From Vanessa cardui (taxonomy: Eukaryota; Arthropoda; Insecta; Lepidoptera; Nymphalidae): DNA of 64,000 bases. The translations under genes were made by a program, and so were the position numbers. The stretch covers positions 2,480,803 to 2,544,802 of the forward strand of contig NC_061129.1 in assembly GCF_905220365.1 (NCBI RefSeq), given 5' to 3'. Positions 12,101-21,924 of this stretch are shown piece after piece. The notes below the pieces were generated by a model. It worked only from the letters and a program-made list of their open reading frames with translations. It made no database searches and was not told where the DNA came from. Position 1 is the first letter of the stretch, and each line of letters starts with the position of its first letter.

Positions 12101-12716
12101 TATTTCTTACAGCGTCATTGTCTATGGGTGATGGTGACCACTTACCATCAGGTGGCTGATGCTCGTCCGCCAACCTATACCATAAAAAAAATCAACAATG
12201 AGTTCTTGGGAAACACCAAGATTACAATCATCTTAAATTTAATTATCAAATTCAAAACTGTCTTAGGATTACTAATTATATTCGTTTGTAATTATGGCCA
12301 ATTATAGTTATAAATAGCAAGTTTGACCTTAAACATTTAAATTGACAGTCTATTGACTTTTTTTGTACTTTTTTTCATTTCTATTATTTGATTAGTGTTG
12401 CAATTTAATTTTAGATTCTTATTAAATTAATAATGTCATTCGAAGGTGCTTTTATGAAACTATTGGTTTACAGCTTTAATTTTTTTTTACAGATTATGTA
12501 TCATTCAGAGATAGAGATGGTTCGTTCATGATACAAGAGCTTTGTGACGTCATCAATGAGTACCACAAGGACTGGGATATATTGCACATAATAACGCTGG
12601 TCCATCGAAGGGTCGCGCATTACAGGTCCACTTTCGCGCCATCAAATCCTTCAATACACGATAAGAAACAAATGCCCGAAACCCGTTATTCTTTAACGAA
12701 ATTATTTAAATTTTAA
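6138..12716 (+). CDS. Caspase (short-prodomain cysteine protease), six exons, 273 aa
   Basis: Exons are 6138-6190, 7003-7119, 7590-7726, 8851-9026, 11668-11782 and 12493-12716. All borders are GT/AG and all joins stay in frame. Caspases are cytosolic proteases that cleave after Asp in apoptosis or immune signalling. Visible features: YYNM and RNGT (Arg64, expected S1-pocket residue) in the large subunit, catalytic His121 in LTHG, and catalytic Cys163 in FFVQACRGD. A likely processing site, VELD/G (Asp177), is followed by the small subunit with YVSFRDRDGSFMIQELC, KQMPETRYSLTKLFKF and the stop. The prodomain is under about 30 residues with no DED or CARD, which suggests an effector caspase. The ATG at 6138 (context AAAATGG) is chosen because it gives the only in-frame first exon I see. 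The substrate loop deviates from the usual SWR and GSWFIQ. No catalytic residue is missing, so I call it functional. Confidence 0.92.
6191..8850 (+). other. Caspase introns 1-3 (6191-7002, 7120-7589, 7727-8850)
   Basis: These introns separate the prodomain and large-subunit exons. The first two hold only AT-rich DNA. Intron 3 contains a degenerate CA-rich tract at about 8406-8470. It also has a stretch near 8145-8290 (ACTACTGAACGGATTTGTAT and surroundings) of a type common in lepidopteran dispersed repeats. No additional exon is needed to keep the frame. Confidence 0.55.
8406..8470. repeat. Degenerate CA-rich microsatellite
   Basis: Runs of CACACA and ACAAACA interrupted by CG and TTT occur within caspase intron 3. 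Simple-sequence DNA, seen directly. Confidence 0.8.
9181..9438 (+). mobile_element. Truncated inverted-repeat MITE in caspase intron 4
   Basis: The left half matches two other copies at 13509-13857 and 31148-31478. It opens TATAATACGACACAAATTAG and runs through a segment rich in CGCGCC and GTCGC to AAATAAATATTG, where the match stops. In complete copies this is the start of the central part, so the right half and its terminal repeat are missing. The non-LTR fragment begins at the break, so insertion or deletion there is likely. Confidence 0.8.
9439..10981 (+). pseudogene. Non-LTR retrotransposon (Jockey/CR1-like) fragment: end of endonuclease and first part of reverse transcriptase
   Basis: An open frame of about 430 codons (to 10728) lies in caspase intron 4 in the sense direction. 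It opens with the tail of an endonuclease (FPNCSPSLLDLV), then a linker. Reverse-transcriptase blocks follow: AHIIPIPK, LSHYRPISILPFLSKILERI, FQSGFRVGHSTMKAL and the motif-A segment LDFSNAFNTVD. The catalytic YADD block and everything after it are absent. The frame is split at 10710 by a hAT element. Past that insert the LINE continues only with the DWFQSYL residues before decaying. With both ends missing it cannot move by itself. The clade (Jockey, CR1 or relatives) was judged by eye. Confidence 0.85.
10710..10954. mobile_element. Small non-autonomous hAT-type DNA transposon (245 bp) inserted in the LINE
   Basis: The ends are inverted: CAGTGGCGTAG at the left and CTACGCCACTG at the right, extending to 14 bases with one mismatch. 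They are flanked by an exact 8-bp direct repeat, GCTTTAGA (10702-10709 and 10955-10962). Ends starting CAGTG with an 8-bp target duplication are the hAT signature. No transposase is encoded. Removing the insert and one duplicate restores the LINE reading TDALDWFQSYL, which confirms the boundaries. Confidence 0.92.
11234..11536 (-). mobile_element. tRNA-derived SINE (Metulj-like), family A copy 1
   Basis: Full-length copy in reverse orientation. The tRNA-like head is at the right: read on the minus strand it has a box A (TGGCCTAGTGG) and a box B (GGTTCAAACCC). It is followed by the conserved body and a (GTT)n 3' tail, seen as AACAACAACAACAAC on the plus strand. It lies in caspase intron 4. The Metulj comparison is from memory. 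Confidence 0.88.
11960..12190 (+). mobile_element. A-tailed SINE-like repeat, family B copy 1
   Basis: Opens ACTTGGTGGTAGGGCTTTGT, lacks an internal segment of about 50 bases present in other copies, and ends CCAACCTATACCATAAAAAAA. It is inside caspase intron 5. Family members in this window share the block CCACTTACCATCAGGTGG (here with a variant after it) and the terminal A-run. Confidence 0.85.
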
Positions 12717-12774
12717 AATTAAAAAAAAAAAATGTGTATTGTCTATGAAAATTTTGTATTCAGTTATTAGACGA

Positions 12775-12990
12775 AATCAAAATCAAAATAAACTTTATTC
12801 AAGTGGGCTTTTACAAGCACTTTTGAATCGTCATTTAACAATTAAGTGAAGCTACCACCGGTTCGGAAAGTAGATTCTACCGAGAAGAACCGGCAAGAAA
12901 CTTGATAGTGACTATTTTTCAACATTTAAAAAAATATAGTTATGTTAGTTAATACAATTATTTAAATTAATGATTTGACATAAAACAAAA
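12775..12990 (+). repeat. Dispersed repeat family C copy 1, probably a retroelement 3' end, just after the caspase stop
   Basis: Shares with copies at 27420, 30743 and 61378 the blocks AAACTTTATTCAAGTGGGC, TTTTGAATCGTCATTTAAC and GGTTCGGAAAGTAGATTCTA. It starts 60 bases after the caspase stop and contains the first AATAAA (12787-12792) downstream of that stop, so it may supply the caspase poly(A) signal. Its class is uncertain; a non-LTR 3' region is my guess. Confidence 0.7.
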
Positions 12991-13508
12991 ACAGAAAATA
13001 AATAAATATAAAATTAAAAACTCTACTCCTTTAGGTAATTATAAGTAGATGCTTAATTATATTTAACTAACAATATTTTTTAGTAAATTATTTATTTCCA
13101 GATATATATTTTTATGTAACTCATTTATAATTTATAACGTATTTAAGCATGTAACAATAACATTTATTCTGACGTTTCTAAATATTAAATGTCATTATGA
13201 CTAGTTATTATCTTTTGGCGGGAAATGTAAAACATAAGAAATTACTCTATTATCCGTTAATTAAATATCTGTGCTCGAAAACTATGCATCTTATCTTATT
13301 TTATAATGTTATTTATTAAAAATTTGTATTAATAATAATATTAAGATTTGTGAGTGTTGTAGTAGTGAAAAAAAAAGAATAAATTAATTAAATTTATCAT
13401 ATTTTTTATTATATATTATTAAGTAGATTACTATTATTTTACTACAATAAATTAATTGCACGCAATTACAAACGTTTATTAATTACACCGTAGAACTTCA
13501 CACGCTTC

Positions 13509-13857
13509 TAGAGTACGACGCAACTTAGATGTGGCATCGGCAAATTCAATAAAACCGATTACTGCCGATTTATTCAACTAATAAAAATCGCGCCATTCGT
13601 CGCCATTTGTCACTATAGATTCTCGCGTTAGTTCAACCCGAGAAAACAATTGCGTATGTCAAATTGACCAATATTTTAGGTCATATGATGTTACGTTTGT
13701 GTAAAGATCATATTCACATAAAAAATAAATATTGATAATTTGGGATGACATAGGTACTTAATTCGGGTGTGAATTAAGTGCCTATGTCATCCCAAGTGTG
13801 TTATGAAAGTGTTTTATGAATTTTGCGGATGCTACATCTAAGTTGTGTCAAACTATA
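13509..13857. mobile_element. MITE with long terminal inverted repeats and a central hairpin
   Basis: The terminal repeats are TAGAGTACGACGCAACTTAG at the left and CTAAGTTGTGTCAAACTATA at the right, both followed inward by the GATGTGGCATC/GATGCTACATC type block. The centre (13741-13794) is an inverted repeat with 24-bp arms, one mismatch and a 6-base loop. It is related to 9181-9438 and 31148-31478. There is no coding capacity. It lies in the caspase/AIG1 convergent intergenic region. Confidence 0.85.
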
Positions 13858-14124
13858 CACGTCCCCATTTTTCTAATGTCGTACTATATTTTTAATTTAT
13901 AATTCTGCTGTATATTTATATATCTACTATATTGAGGTTTATTGATATATGAATGTAAATAAAAAAAAAACTAATTAATTCATAATAATATAATTATTAG
14001 GGTCTTCACGCTTCTGTTTGTCTAGGGCACTCACTTCTTTGTGGCCCCGGGGCCTCCAGACCTTTAAATCCGACTCTGTTCGTGGGTGATATCTATAAAT
14101 GTTTTTTAAAAAACCTTTATAAAT

Positions 14125-14371
14125 GACCCGCGATGGCTCAGTGGTTAGAACGCGTGCATCTTAACCGATGATTATAGTGATAATTGTTTATAATTCATCT
14201 CGTGCTCGGCGGTGAAAGAAAACATCGCGAGGAAACCTTTACGTGTCTAATTTCATAGAAATTCTGCCACATGAGTATTCCACCAACCCGCATTGGAACA
14301 GCTTAGTGAAATATGTTCCAAAACCTTACCCCAGCAGTGGGAAATGTGGCTGTTGATGTTTGTTGATGATG
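14125..14371 (+). mobile_element. tRNA-derived SINE, family A copy 2, just past the AIG1 3' end
   Basis: Box A-like GATGGCTCAGTGG is followed by GAACGCGTGCATCTTAACCG. The box B part is deleted or mutated, so the copy is short. It ends CCCAGCAGTGGGAAATG and a TTGATG-rich tail. The 8-base TTATAAAT lies on both sides (14117-14124 and 14372-14379), a plausible target duplication. Confidence 0.85.
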
Positions 14372-14410
14372 TTATAAATATAAAGAAAAACAAATTTGTA
14401 ATTGAAATAT

Positions 14411-14416
14411 TTTATT
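14411..14416 (-). terminator. Poly(A) signal of the AIG1-family gene, five bases after the stop
   Basis: Reads AATAAA on the minus strand. With the stop codon at 14423-14421 this gives a very short 3' UTR, and cleavage would fall near 14390, before the SINE at 14125-14371. No other AATAAA lies between. Confidence 0.55.
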
Positions 14417-14420
14417 CTTT

Positions 14421-16822
14421 TTACGTTCTCTTCTTTTTGCCTTTAGATATGCCATTTTGAATTCCATTAGAATGCGATTCTTTTTTATGGGAACACACGA
14501 AATTGTTCAATTTTTCGCCAAACATATATAATAATGCGGCGGTGCTTACACTTAGGACGATAAACACAACCCTCAGAGGCCAGTTGAAGAGTTCGAATAC
14601 TGGATAGACCCACGCACCAGTTTTTGCGTAAATCGTAAAGAACCAAACTATGTAGGAAATAAAAAATGTAAGCATTACAGAGAAACCAATTTTTCGCGAC
14701 GGATAATTTCTGTACGACGTCAATAACTCTATTATTATAAACACAGATACGGTTGTGTGTAAAACGTGATTGAAACTGGGATGATATAGTTTTTCGATAT
14801 GTTCCGGAAAAATAAGCTCCTTGTCTATGGCGTATATGCTCCAAAATGCGATTGACACGTATATCGCTGTTGCAAATGCTAGCGAGAACAGTGTGTCTTT
14901 AATTTGTCGTATAATAGGAGGTTTCTTAGGCGATTTCGCGCTCGATCCGAAAATGTCGTTAAGCAATGCGATGAAGTGATAAACCGTTTGCAGTATCTGT
15001 AATAAAAAAGGAACAGATTAAAAATATAATAAAGGCTGTTTTTTTAGTAATTACATTATTTACTTACTATAGTTTTGGGTACATAGTAAAAATATCGCTT
15101 ATATAAGGTAGATGGAGTAAAGCAATACTTTTACATGCTAAAAGCAGAGTATTCATAATAGTAATAATAAAATGTACATTTTATTCAATACAAATGAAGA
15201 ATGCAATGTTGAAATTGGTTTGGTGACGCTGGTTTAATATCTAAAGGTCGAAAGGTCAAAATCGGACGAAGACCATAAAGTGATTGGAAAAACTAAGATA
15301 TTTATGTCAGAGTAAAATGGATTGCTTTAATTGGAACTTTATAAGTATCAATCTAGGCATTCCAGTGCGTAAGTAAAGATTGCTGACTCAACAAACCACT
15401 AAGCGTTATTTGGCAGTATTTGGCAGTACTACTCGTGGTCGACTGTGAAGATGACCATTTTATTTACAAATTATAATGTGCAGTCAGAGTAAGAAAACCT
15501 TCTTCAGTTTTCAAATTCATTCCTTTATCAAGTACAAAACTCTTAGTGCCTTTTGAATCTAAACATCAAATCATTGTGACGCAATGTGTCATTCTTGATC
15601 AGTAAAGCAGTTCTTAAGGTGACGAATCTTTTCTTACCCCGACTGTACATTTGATGAAAAAAAAAACTAACCCATTATAGGATCAATGACAGTGTACATT
15701 CGGAACTTATATTACATATTTTAGCGCGAAAAAAACAATCGAAAAAAGAATTTACGGTTCCATTTTTGAAACTAGTTAAGACATTTTTTAATCTTTATTA
15801 TGCGACCTTGTAGAGCGATAGTTACTTCAATTCTACACATTAATAAGTATGTGTACCTCTAGTACCTCCTTGATTCCTAATGGAATAATTAACATACAGT
15901 ACTTTTTGACACAGGTTTTACAATTGTTACGTCATTATCACCAAGTTTTTATGAATGAATTATATATTATCCACACGTGTAATTTATACATGGATAAGTT
16001 CAAATTAAAAATTTAAATCAATTACATACTTATATAAAACAGCTCCATATGTTCAAATTATTTCTCTATTTTTATTTAATATACTGACATATATGTAGAG
16101 AAAGGTTATCTGTGCCTTCAATCACTGAACATTATTCAATATTCAGATATATTATAAAATACTATTCAGCAAAAACGTAGTCTATGTCTTTCCTCGAACC
16201 AAATTTAATTATATTCAATAAATACAGAAAGAGACAGAAACACAGGACTACTTTCAAATTAAAATATTAATAAAGATAAAAATTAATTTTTTTCAAGTAA
16301 TACTGACGATGACACTTATCTACTAGCTCAATAGCAACGCATAAGAAATCACAGCAATGCCTTACAATATGTCATAAAGCCTGGGAATTAAGGTGTTTTT
16401 TCCCACAGCCTGTAGCTACACTGACTCATGTATCTAGCGAATCGGAACACAATAATATGAGTGTTTGATGATAGGTTGGTTACACCTACACGGACGGACT
16501 TAAAAGAATATGTAGGTAGTTTTTTATCGAAGCCAATGTAAAAAATAATTATGTCTGAGCAAAAAAAATGATCATCATTCTTTTCATCTCGATAAAAAAT
16601 TAATAGATCACTAAATAATTACTATCTATCAATCAAATGAGTGATAATAAAAATTACAAAAATACTCACTAAGCACCAAATAGTTAGAAACATACTCCTC
16701 GATTTCAGTGGTAGTGTTTCCATCTCTTTAACAGGCAGAGGAAGAACTATGTAAGTCTGATCATACCACAGCACGAAAGAATTAATCGTCACAACTGTCA
16801 GATGGAATAATACTCGCAGCAT
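14421..16822 (-). CDS. AIG1: AIG1/ADTRP-family integral membrane hydrolase, two exons, 242 aa
   Basis: Exon 1 is 16822-16670 (51 codons) and exon 2 is 14996-14421. The donor is GTGAGT, the acceptor is TTACAG, and the join is phase 0. Mammalian AIG1 and ADTRP are multi-pass membrane threonine hydrolases that cleave fatty acid esters of hydroxy fatty acids. Both residues expected of the active site are visible: Thr47 in FLTIWCL and His131 in FNHVLHTT. About six hydrophobic segments are predicted, including residues 5-20, 88-107, 130-143, 153-170 and 180-200. The charged tail ends in GKKKRT and could act as an endoplasmic-reticulum retention-like signal. Length matches the family (about 230-245). 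The start is the only ATG ahead of the first membrane segment. Substrate specificity in insects is not established by this sequence. Confidence 0.92.
14997..16669 (-). other. Intron of the AIG1-family gene
   Basis: AT-rich intron of 1.67 kb holding a Tc1-like MITE (15481-15645). The two exons join directly in frame, so no further exon is required and I see none. Confidence 0.7.
15481..15645 (+). mobile_element. Tc1/mariner-like MITE copy 1
   Basis: The left end is CAGTCAGAGTAAGAAAACCT and the right end is CTTTTCTTACCCCGACTG, inverted copies of each other with mismatches, followed by TA. A related copy in opposite orientation is at 60969-61164. CAGTC-type ends at TA sites fit the Tc1/mariner superfamily. 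No transposase is present. Confidence 0.75.
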
Positions 16823-17804
16823 TTTGTAAAAATAAAATAAATAATTAAAAAGTTAAAACGTCAGTTTGCGATGAAGCCGCGCGCTCGTGTGTTACGATCA
16901 AGGTCTGTTTCGTTTTTTATGATTATTTATGACCTGATAAAAATGTTTGTTGTAATATATTTTGTGATAAATTTTGTATAGAGGGCATCAATCTCTATAG
17001 ACGGCTATGAATATCATCACAGAATGACTTACTCATAAGATCATTGTATAGTATCAAATTATATTATTGTTAAGCAATTAACATTAATTATTAATAATTA
17101 AATACTTAAATGCAGAAGTGTGATGTGTAATATTAGGAGTTTTTTTTTTAAGTTTGATTCTTAAAATTATTAATATACTTCTGCTACAGAAGCTAGATTA
17201 ATGGTCAGCTAATGAGTCGTTTACACACGTCCAGGCCTTTCTTAACGCAGGTTGCAGGAGGTCAGGAAATCTGGTTTTAAACGCCTTAATGCCTCAGGAA
17301 TAAAAGTAAAGTCTGAGCCCAACGTTGGCGCTCAGAAAAAACTTTTAAATTTTGTTAGGAGGGAGGATATATCGCCAATACTTTGCTAGTAAACCCTTAG
17401 CGTTTGGGCTCTTGTTTCGCTTCAGACGGGGCTGATTCAATGTCAGGTTGTGATAAATATTTTAAAATTTTAGAAATTATTAGTGTATACGTCCGCTTTC
17501 AGCTTATATTTACGGAAAATTAACTACTATTGAATGCACAAGGGAAAAATACCATAACGAAAGTAGGTACTCAATTAACGGGGCACAATATTTCGACCCA
17601 TAAAAGAAGCTGATTCCGGAGTAGTGTGGAGCAAGCTAGTCAACGCATCGGTTAAGCCATTTCACGACAACTACGACAAGCTCGAACAAGAATATGGACT
17701 GCAAGATATTCTAGAATGTCTCTCTCTCAAGACTACTATCTTGATTGACATTAACCGACTTTATAAATGCACTAAATATATGATAAGATGTTATAATAAA
17801 ATAA

Positions 17805-17806
<2 letters not shown>
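16823..17806. other. Region upstream of the AIG1-family gene
   Basis: Contains the presumed AIG1 promoter next to 16822 (a GC-richer patch with GCCGCGCGCTCGTGTG around 16873-16890), then AT-rich DNA. I recognise no gene. The open frame at 17624-17881 ends in the TA microsatellite and looks fortuitous. Confidence 0.4.

Positions 17807-17875
<69 letters not shown>
17807..17875. repeat. (TA)n microsatellite, about 34 units
   Basis: Uninterrupted TA dinucleotides for about 69 bases. Seen directly. Confidence 0.98.
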
Positions 17876-17879
<4 letters not shown>

Positions 17880-19215
17880 AATTAAAATCGATCAGTAATA
17901 GAATCGTTTGAGCTTGTATTAAATTATAATAATTATCATGTTTTATTCTTGCCGCTCATTTGTATACAATCTTTAAAAAAAGCACTTATTTCCCTTATCC
18001 TTTTTTCATATTTATAATGACTATTTTATATTGTTTAAGATTTTAAATATTTACACGTTCAATGCAGGTCGCGTTTAAGTGTGCAAACCGTTTGCGTGGG
18101 TATGCGTTTTTGCTAATTAATTTAAGACATATAAGCATGGTGCAATTTTACTTTATTAGGTATCATGTAATTATGTAGTAATAGGAATTTTATATAAAGA
18201 TTATTTGAATGTAACCACTGAAAACAGTAGAGTTATTTCGCAAGTTTCTAAAACTTAAAAGTATTGTTTTTTTTTTTTTTTTTTAATATATTCACCGAAA
18301 ACCAGACGAAAGTCAATTATAAAATGTAAATTAAAATTAAATTTATGTGACCCATATAAATTCAGAGCAACAAATACGTACTGATAAATTGTATCGTTTT
18401 TATCATTCATAAATTTTATATTCGTATTGTATTATAAAATGTTAGAAAACTTTTGTTAATTATGGTATAAATTTGTATGAAAACGAAAAAAAAAAAGATT
18501 TTTAGAATATATATATTTTGTTGTTGTCTATTTTTTCAATTAAAAAAAATGAGTACAGGTGACATTTAAATGAGCATCTCCGGGTTACCGAGGTTAAGTT
18601 GAAGAGGTCGAGATAAGATATTCGTATTTCATAATAGCTTTAGTCATTCAAAAATTGTCGTTCACCAGATAAACTATGTTCTATACAATTATTGAATCAA
18701 TATAAAATAAGTTAATATACCCGAGTCTGCGTATGCGCAGATCATGAGAAACTTATTATTGTGATGAAAAAAATATTGGCAAATATGTTTAATTTTTTTT
18801 TTTAAATTGATCACAATATTGCATGCGATCGAAAGAGTATTTGTTGAAGCATGGAGAATTATTATCAAAATTAATTTATCTTATATATATATTGTCTAAA
18901 AGTTAATAGCAGAGAGAGTAAACTCTCTAACTTAATTGTTATTTGTAACAGCAAAACTAAGCCATGTGTATATGCAAACATTCTGAGCTAGGATTTGCAT
19001 TTACAGTTAAGACTTAACAAAGTTACAAGTTGCAAGAAACTTATAATCTTTATAATATAGAGTGCCCGCTGTGCCAATATAAGCAATGTAGGTTTATCTC
19101 CTGCCTACGGTCTAAGCCCTGTACTGGGCGTTTAAGCACGCTGGTGTATTGTGACAATAAATACATTCAATATTTACGGATAAGTCTTTTTTCATTGACA
19201 ATATATGAGACAATA
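17876..19215. other. AT-rich stretch, nothing recognised
   Basis: Contains a poly-T run at about 18266-18284 and no gene-like frame or repeat family that I can match elsewhere in the window. Confidence 0.5.
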
Positions 19216-19385
19216 ATATGAGACAACATCACATACATTACTCTGATCCAATGTAAGTAGCTGAAGCACTTGTGTTATGGAAAATCAGAAGTAACGAAGG
19301 TACCACAAACACCCAGACCCAAGACAACATAGAAAACTTACGGTAATCTACATAGACTCAGCCGGGAATCGAACCCGGGACATTT
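19216..19385 (-). mobile_element. Second tRNA-like SINE family (D), copy 1
   Basis: Shares ACAACATCACATACATTACT and the block GGTACCACAAACACCCAGA with copies at 28221 and 57312. The tRNA-like head on the minus strand carries a box B (GGGTTCGATTCCCGGC). The head differs from the 28221 and 57312 copies, suggesting another subfamily. Confidence 0.75.
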
Positions 19386-20400
19386 GACATTGACAATGGG
19401 ACAAAAATAATCTTCTTTCGTTAACTAATGGAAATAATTCGATTTTCTGTTATTGGAATAAAGGTACTGATATTAGAGATGTGCTTCTTCGAAAGAACAC
19501 CAAGTGTTTTTGCACTTTCATCCAATCAGTATCCCCTTCTGACTTCAGGCTATGAGTTAAAAGAAAAAGATTATATATTTTAGCTAAAGTAGTCAAGTTT
19601 AAGAAATTAAAGTTAATGGCGGCCTCTGTTAGATTTAGGCAATAACATTTCGTTGATGATAACAAAGACTTATGCATGATAAAGTACTGACAAGATGCAA
19701 TAGATGGCGTTGCAATAAAATTCATATATTTTTAATATTATTCTTTACAAATGAATTTAGTTAAACTATTTGATGTGATAGATTGAGTAGCAGTCTGTAA
19801 ATACTCCTTTGCTGAGTTAAGACGTCAAGCTTATTTCAGCACGTAGGTTTGATGGCTTTAGGTTACCAACTGCTACGTATGCCTATGTGACAGCATTAAA
19901 TCCACCACATATAGGTTTTTTTACCACCTAGTACGAGATGCATTATAAATACAAATAATGTACATGTAAAATTTAGTGGTGCGTGTTCGGATTTGAAACT
20001 GGGCCTTCATGGCTCAGTTCAGTAAAAATAGCAAGTCAGAAAATTCTAACTTCTAACAGTCACATTTAATCATGATTGATTCTCTTTTTCGGAAACAAAG
20101 CACGTCCAATTAAAATACAAACAAATTTACTCTGTGAGTCTATTAAAATTTTTTGGAAGTTGGAAACTTTACTATGATATTTTAATAAAAAGCCTTATAA
20201 ATGTAAGTAATGAGCCTTAAAGATTAAAGGTTTGTGTTGTTTTCTCTATTTAATTGTGTATAATTTTGTCTTATATATAATAACGCAACCTAAAAAAATC
20301 TTTAAAATAATAAAAAGGCTAAAATAATTCCTATTTAAAATGAGAAATATAAAATAATATTACCATGTGATGATAATTACATTTATTTTAAGATAAATTG
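19386..20400. other. AT-rich stretch, nothing recognised
   Basis: No gene, RNA or matched repeat seen. The 91-residue minus-strand frame at 19450-19725 has no recognisable domain. Confidence 0.45.
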
Positions 20401-20500
20401 GGGCAGCGTGTAGTTCAGTGCGTGGTGGAATATGCTCCTAACTTTCTCCTGAAAAAGGAAGAGGTGGTTTATGGCTATAAATTTACAGCATATGTCATTT
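20401..20500 (+). mobile_element. Decayed family A SINE remnant
   Basis: Retains GTGGTGGAATATGCTCC, the CTCCT..AGGAAGAGG block and TATAAATTTACAGC of the SINE body, with many changes and no intact tRNA-like head. Confidence 0.5.
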
Positions 20501-21139
20501 CATGTGAGCTAAAAAAAGTATTATTTGTATAGTTTTACTTGTATTTGGTAACATGTGTTAAGTTAAGCGCTTATAGCTTGTGCTGTATTGAAACTGTTAG
20601 AATAGGTGTAGAAGAAAAAGTGTATGAAATTAAATCATCGAGTACTATTTTGATGAGATTATTATTTATTTAAAATAATAAATGCGACCGTTGGTACAGC
20701 TGTCATCCCGCTATGACGGTACGTCCTTGTTATTTATTCGAAGAACAATGCATAATATTTGTCTATAAACACAAAATAAATGATGGTCACCCTGCGCTGT
20801 GAAACGAAGTACGAAAATAAAGTATTAAGTTTTCTATTAACTCCGCGGCTGTCGCAGATTACCGCTAATAATGTCAATGTGGATTTCTCTATTATGAAAT
20901 AATGGCCGTCTTTAATACTTTTATTATATTATATTTCGAGATTAGCTATCGAAACTTTTTTATTGCCTATGTATATATTGTACTTATGTATGGTATGTTT
21001 GTATATGTTTATTTCACTTACATAAAATTTTAAACTGCTTTATGTTTTTTTGTTTCGTTTACGAGTTTAAATAGTAATAGAAAAAAAGATAATTTTATTA
21101 AGGGCACGGCACGATAACAAAACAATACCGTATACACTT
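20501..21139. other. AT-rich stretch, nothing recognised
   Basis: No gene or matched repeat seen. Confidence 0.45.
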
Positions 21140-21334
21140 AATATAAGATTTTAAATTAACATGGTTATTTTTATTATTAAAGTTAAAATTTCGGGATATT
21201 TACCATGTTTTTTATTTTTGTTCGGTGGAGCTCGATATTTCGACATTATCTACGAATGTCTTGTTCACGACACTGAACGTCACAACACAAAAATCAAAAG
21301 CATGGTAAATATCCTGAAATTAATAACTTTATAC
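21140..21334. mobile_element. Short inverted-repeat MITE, copy 1
   Basis: AAAGTTAAAATTTCGGGATA at the left is mirrored by TATCCTGAAATTAATAACTTT-type sequence at the right (21307-21330). The middle contains GGTGGAGCTCGATATTTCGA. The element at 39966-40130 shares TATAAGATTTTAAATTAACA, the AAAGTT arm and the GAGCTC block. No coding capacity. Confidence 0.75.
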
Positions 21335-21666
21335 CCTTAAAATTAAATAAAAAATAAATGAAAAGAATTACAACAAATAAAAGGCAATGATAGCAAATAT
21401 GTCGTAGTAGGTGTACCCTTCAGTTTCCAAGTTGGGTTTGAATACCCAACGCAGATTTTCTACGGTTCCCCTTTTAATACATGCTTCAAGTTTATACTTA
21501 CAAAACACGTCATCTTAATGTATTTAGCAAGACATAGTCTAGGTAGAGGTATTTAACGCTGTCGGACAGTCGTAATACCTGGATGTTGAAGCGGGTAGCG
21601 AGCAAAATCTTTGTTGATAATGACACTGTCGCACATAGTATTAACCGCATTTCATATATGTATGAC

Positions 21667-21924
21667 TTTTTTTTATGGGATACGTTGGCGGACGAGCACA
21701 TGGGCCACCTGATGGTAAATGGTCGCCATCACCCATAGACAATGACGCTGTAAGATATATTAACTATTCCTTACATCGCCACTACGCCACCAACCTTGGG
21801 TACTATGATGTTATGTCCTTTGTGCCTGTAGTTACACTGGCTAACTCACCCTTCAAACCGGAACACAACAATACTGAGTACTGTTGCCTACCCAGACGGG
21901 ATTGCACAAAGCCCTACCACCAAG
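21667..21924 (-). mobile_element. A-tailed SINE-like repeat, family B copy 2
   Basis: Reverse orientation: begins TTTTTTTTATGGGATACGTT (the A tail on the minus strand) and ends GCCCTACCACCAAG. Matches the rest of the family over most of its length, with a gap near the right end. The 154-residue open frame across it is a by-product of the repeat. Confidence 0.88.

Noticed and set aside
14485..14844. Minus-strand 119-residue frame overlapping AIG1 exon 2
   Set aside because: Out-of-frame shadow of the real AIG1-family exon; no membrane or enzyme pattern of its own.
16873..16890. GC-richer patch upstream of AIG1 as a CpG-island promoter
   Set aside because: Too short and too weak to call beyond being a plausible promoter neighbourhood.
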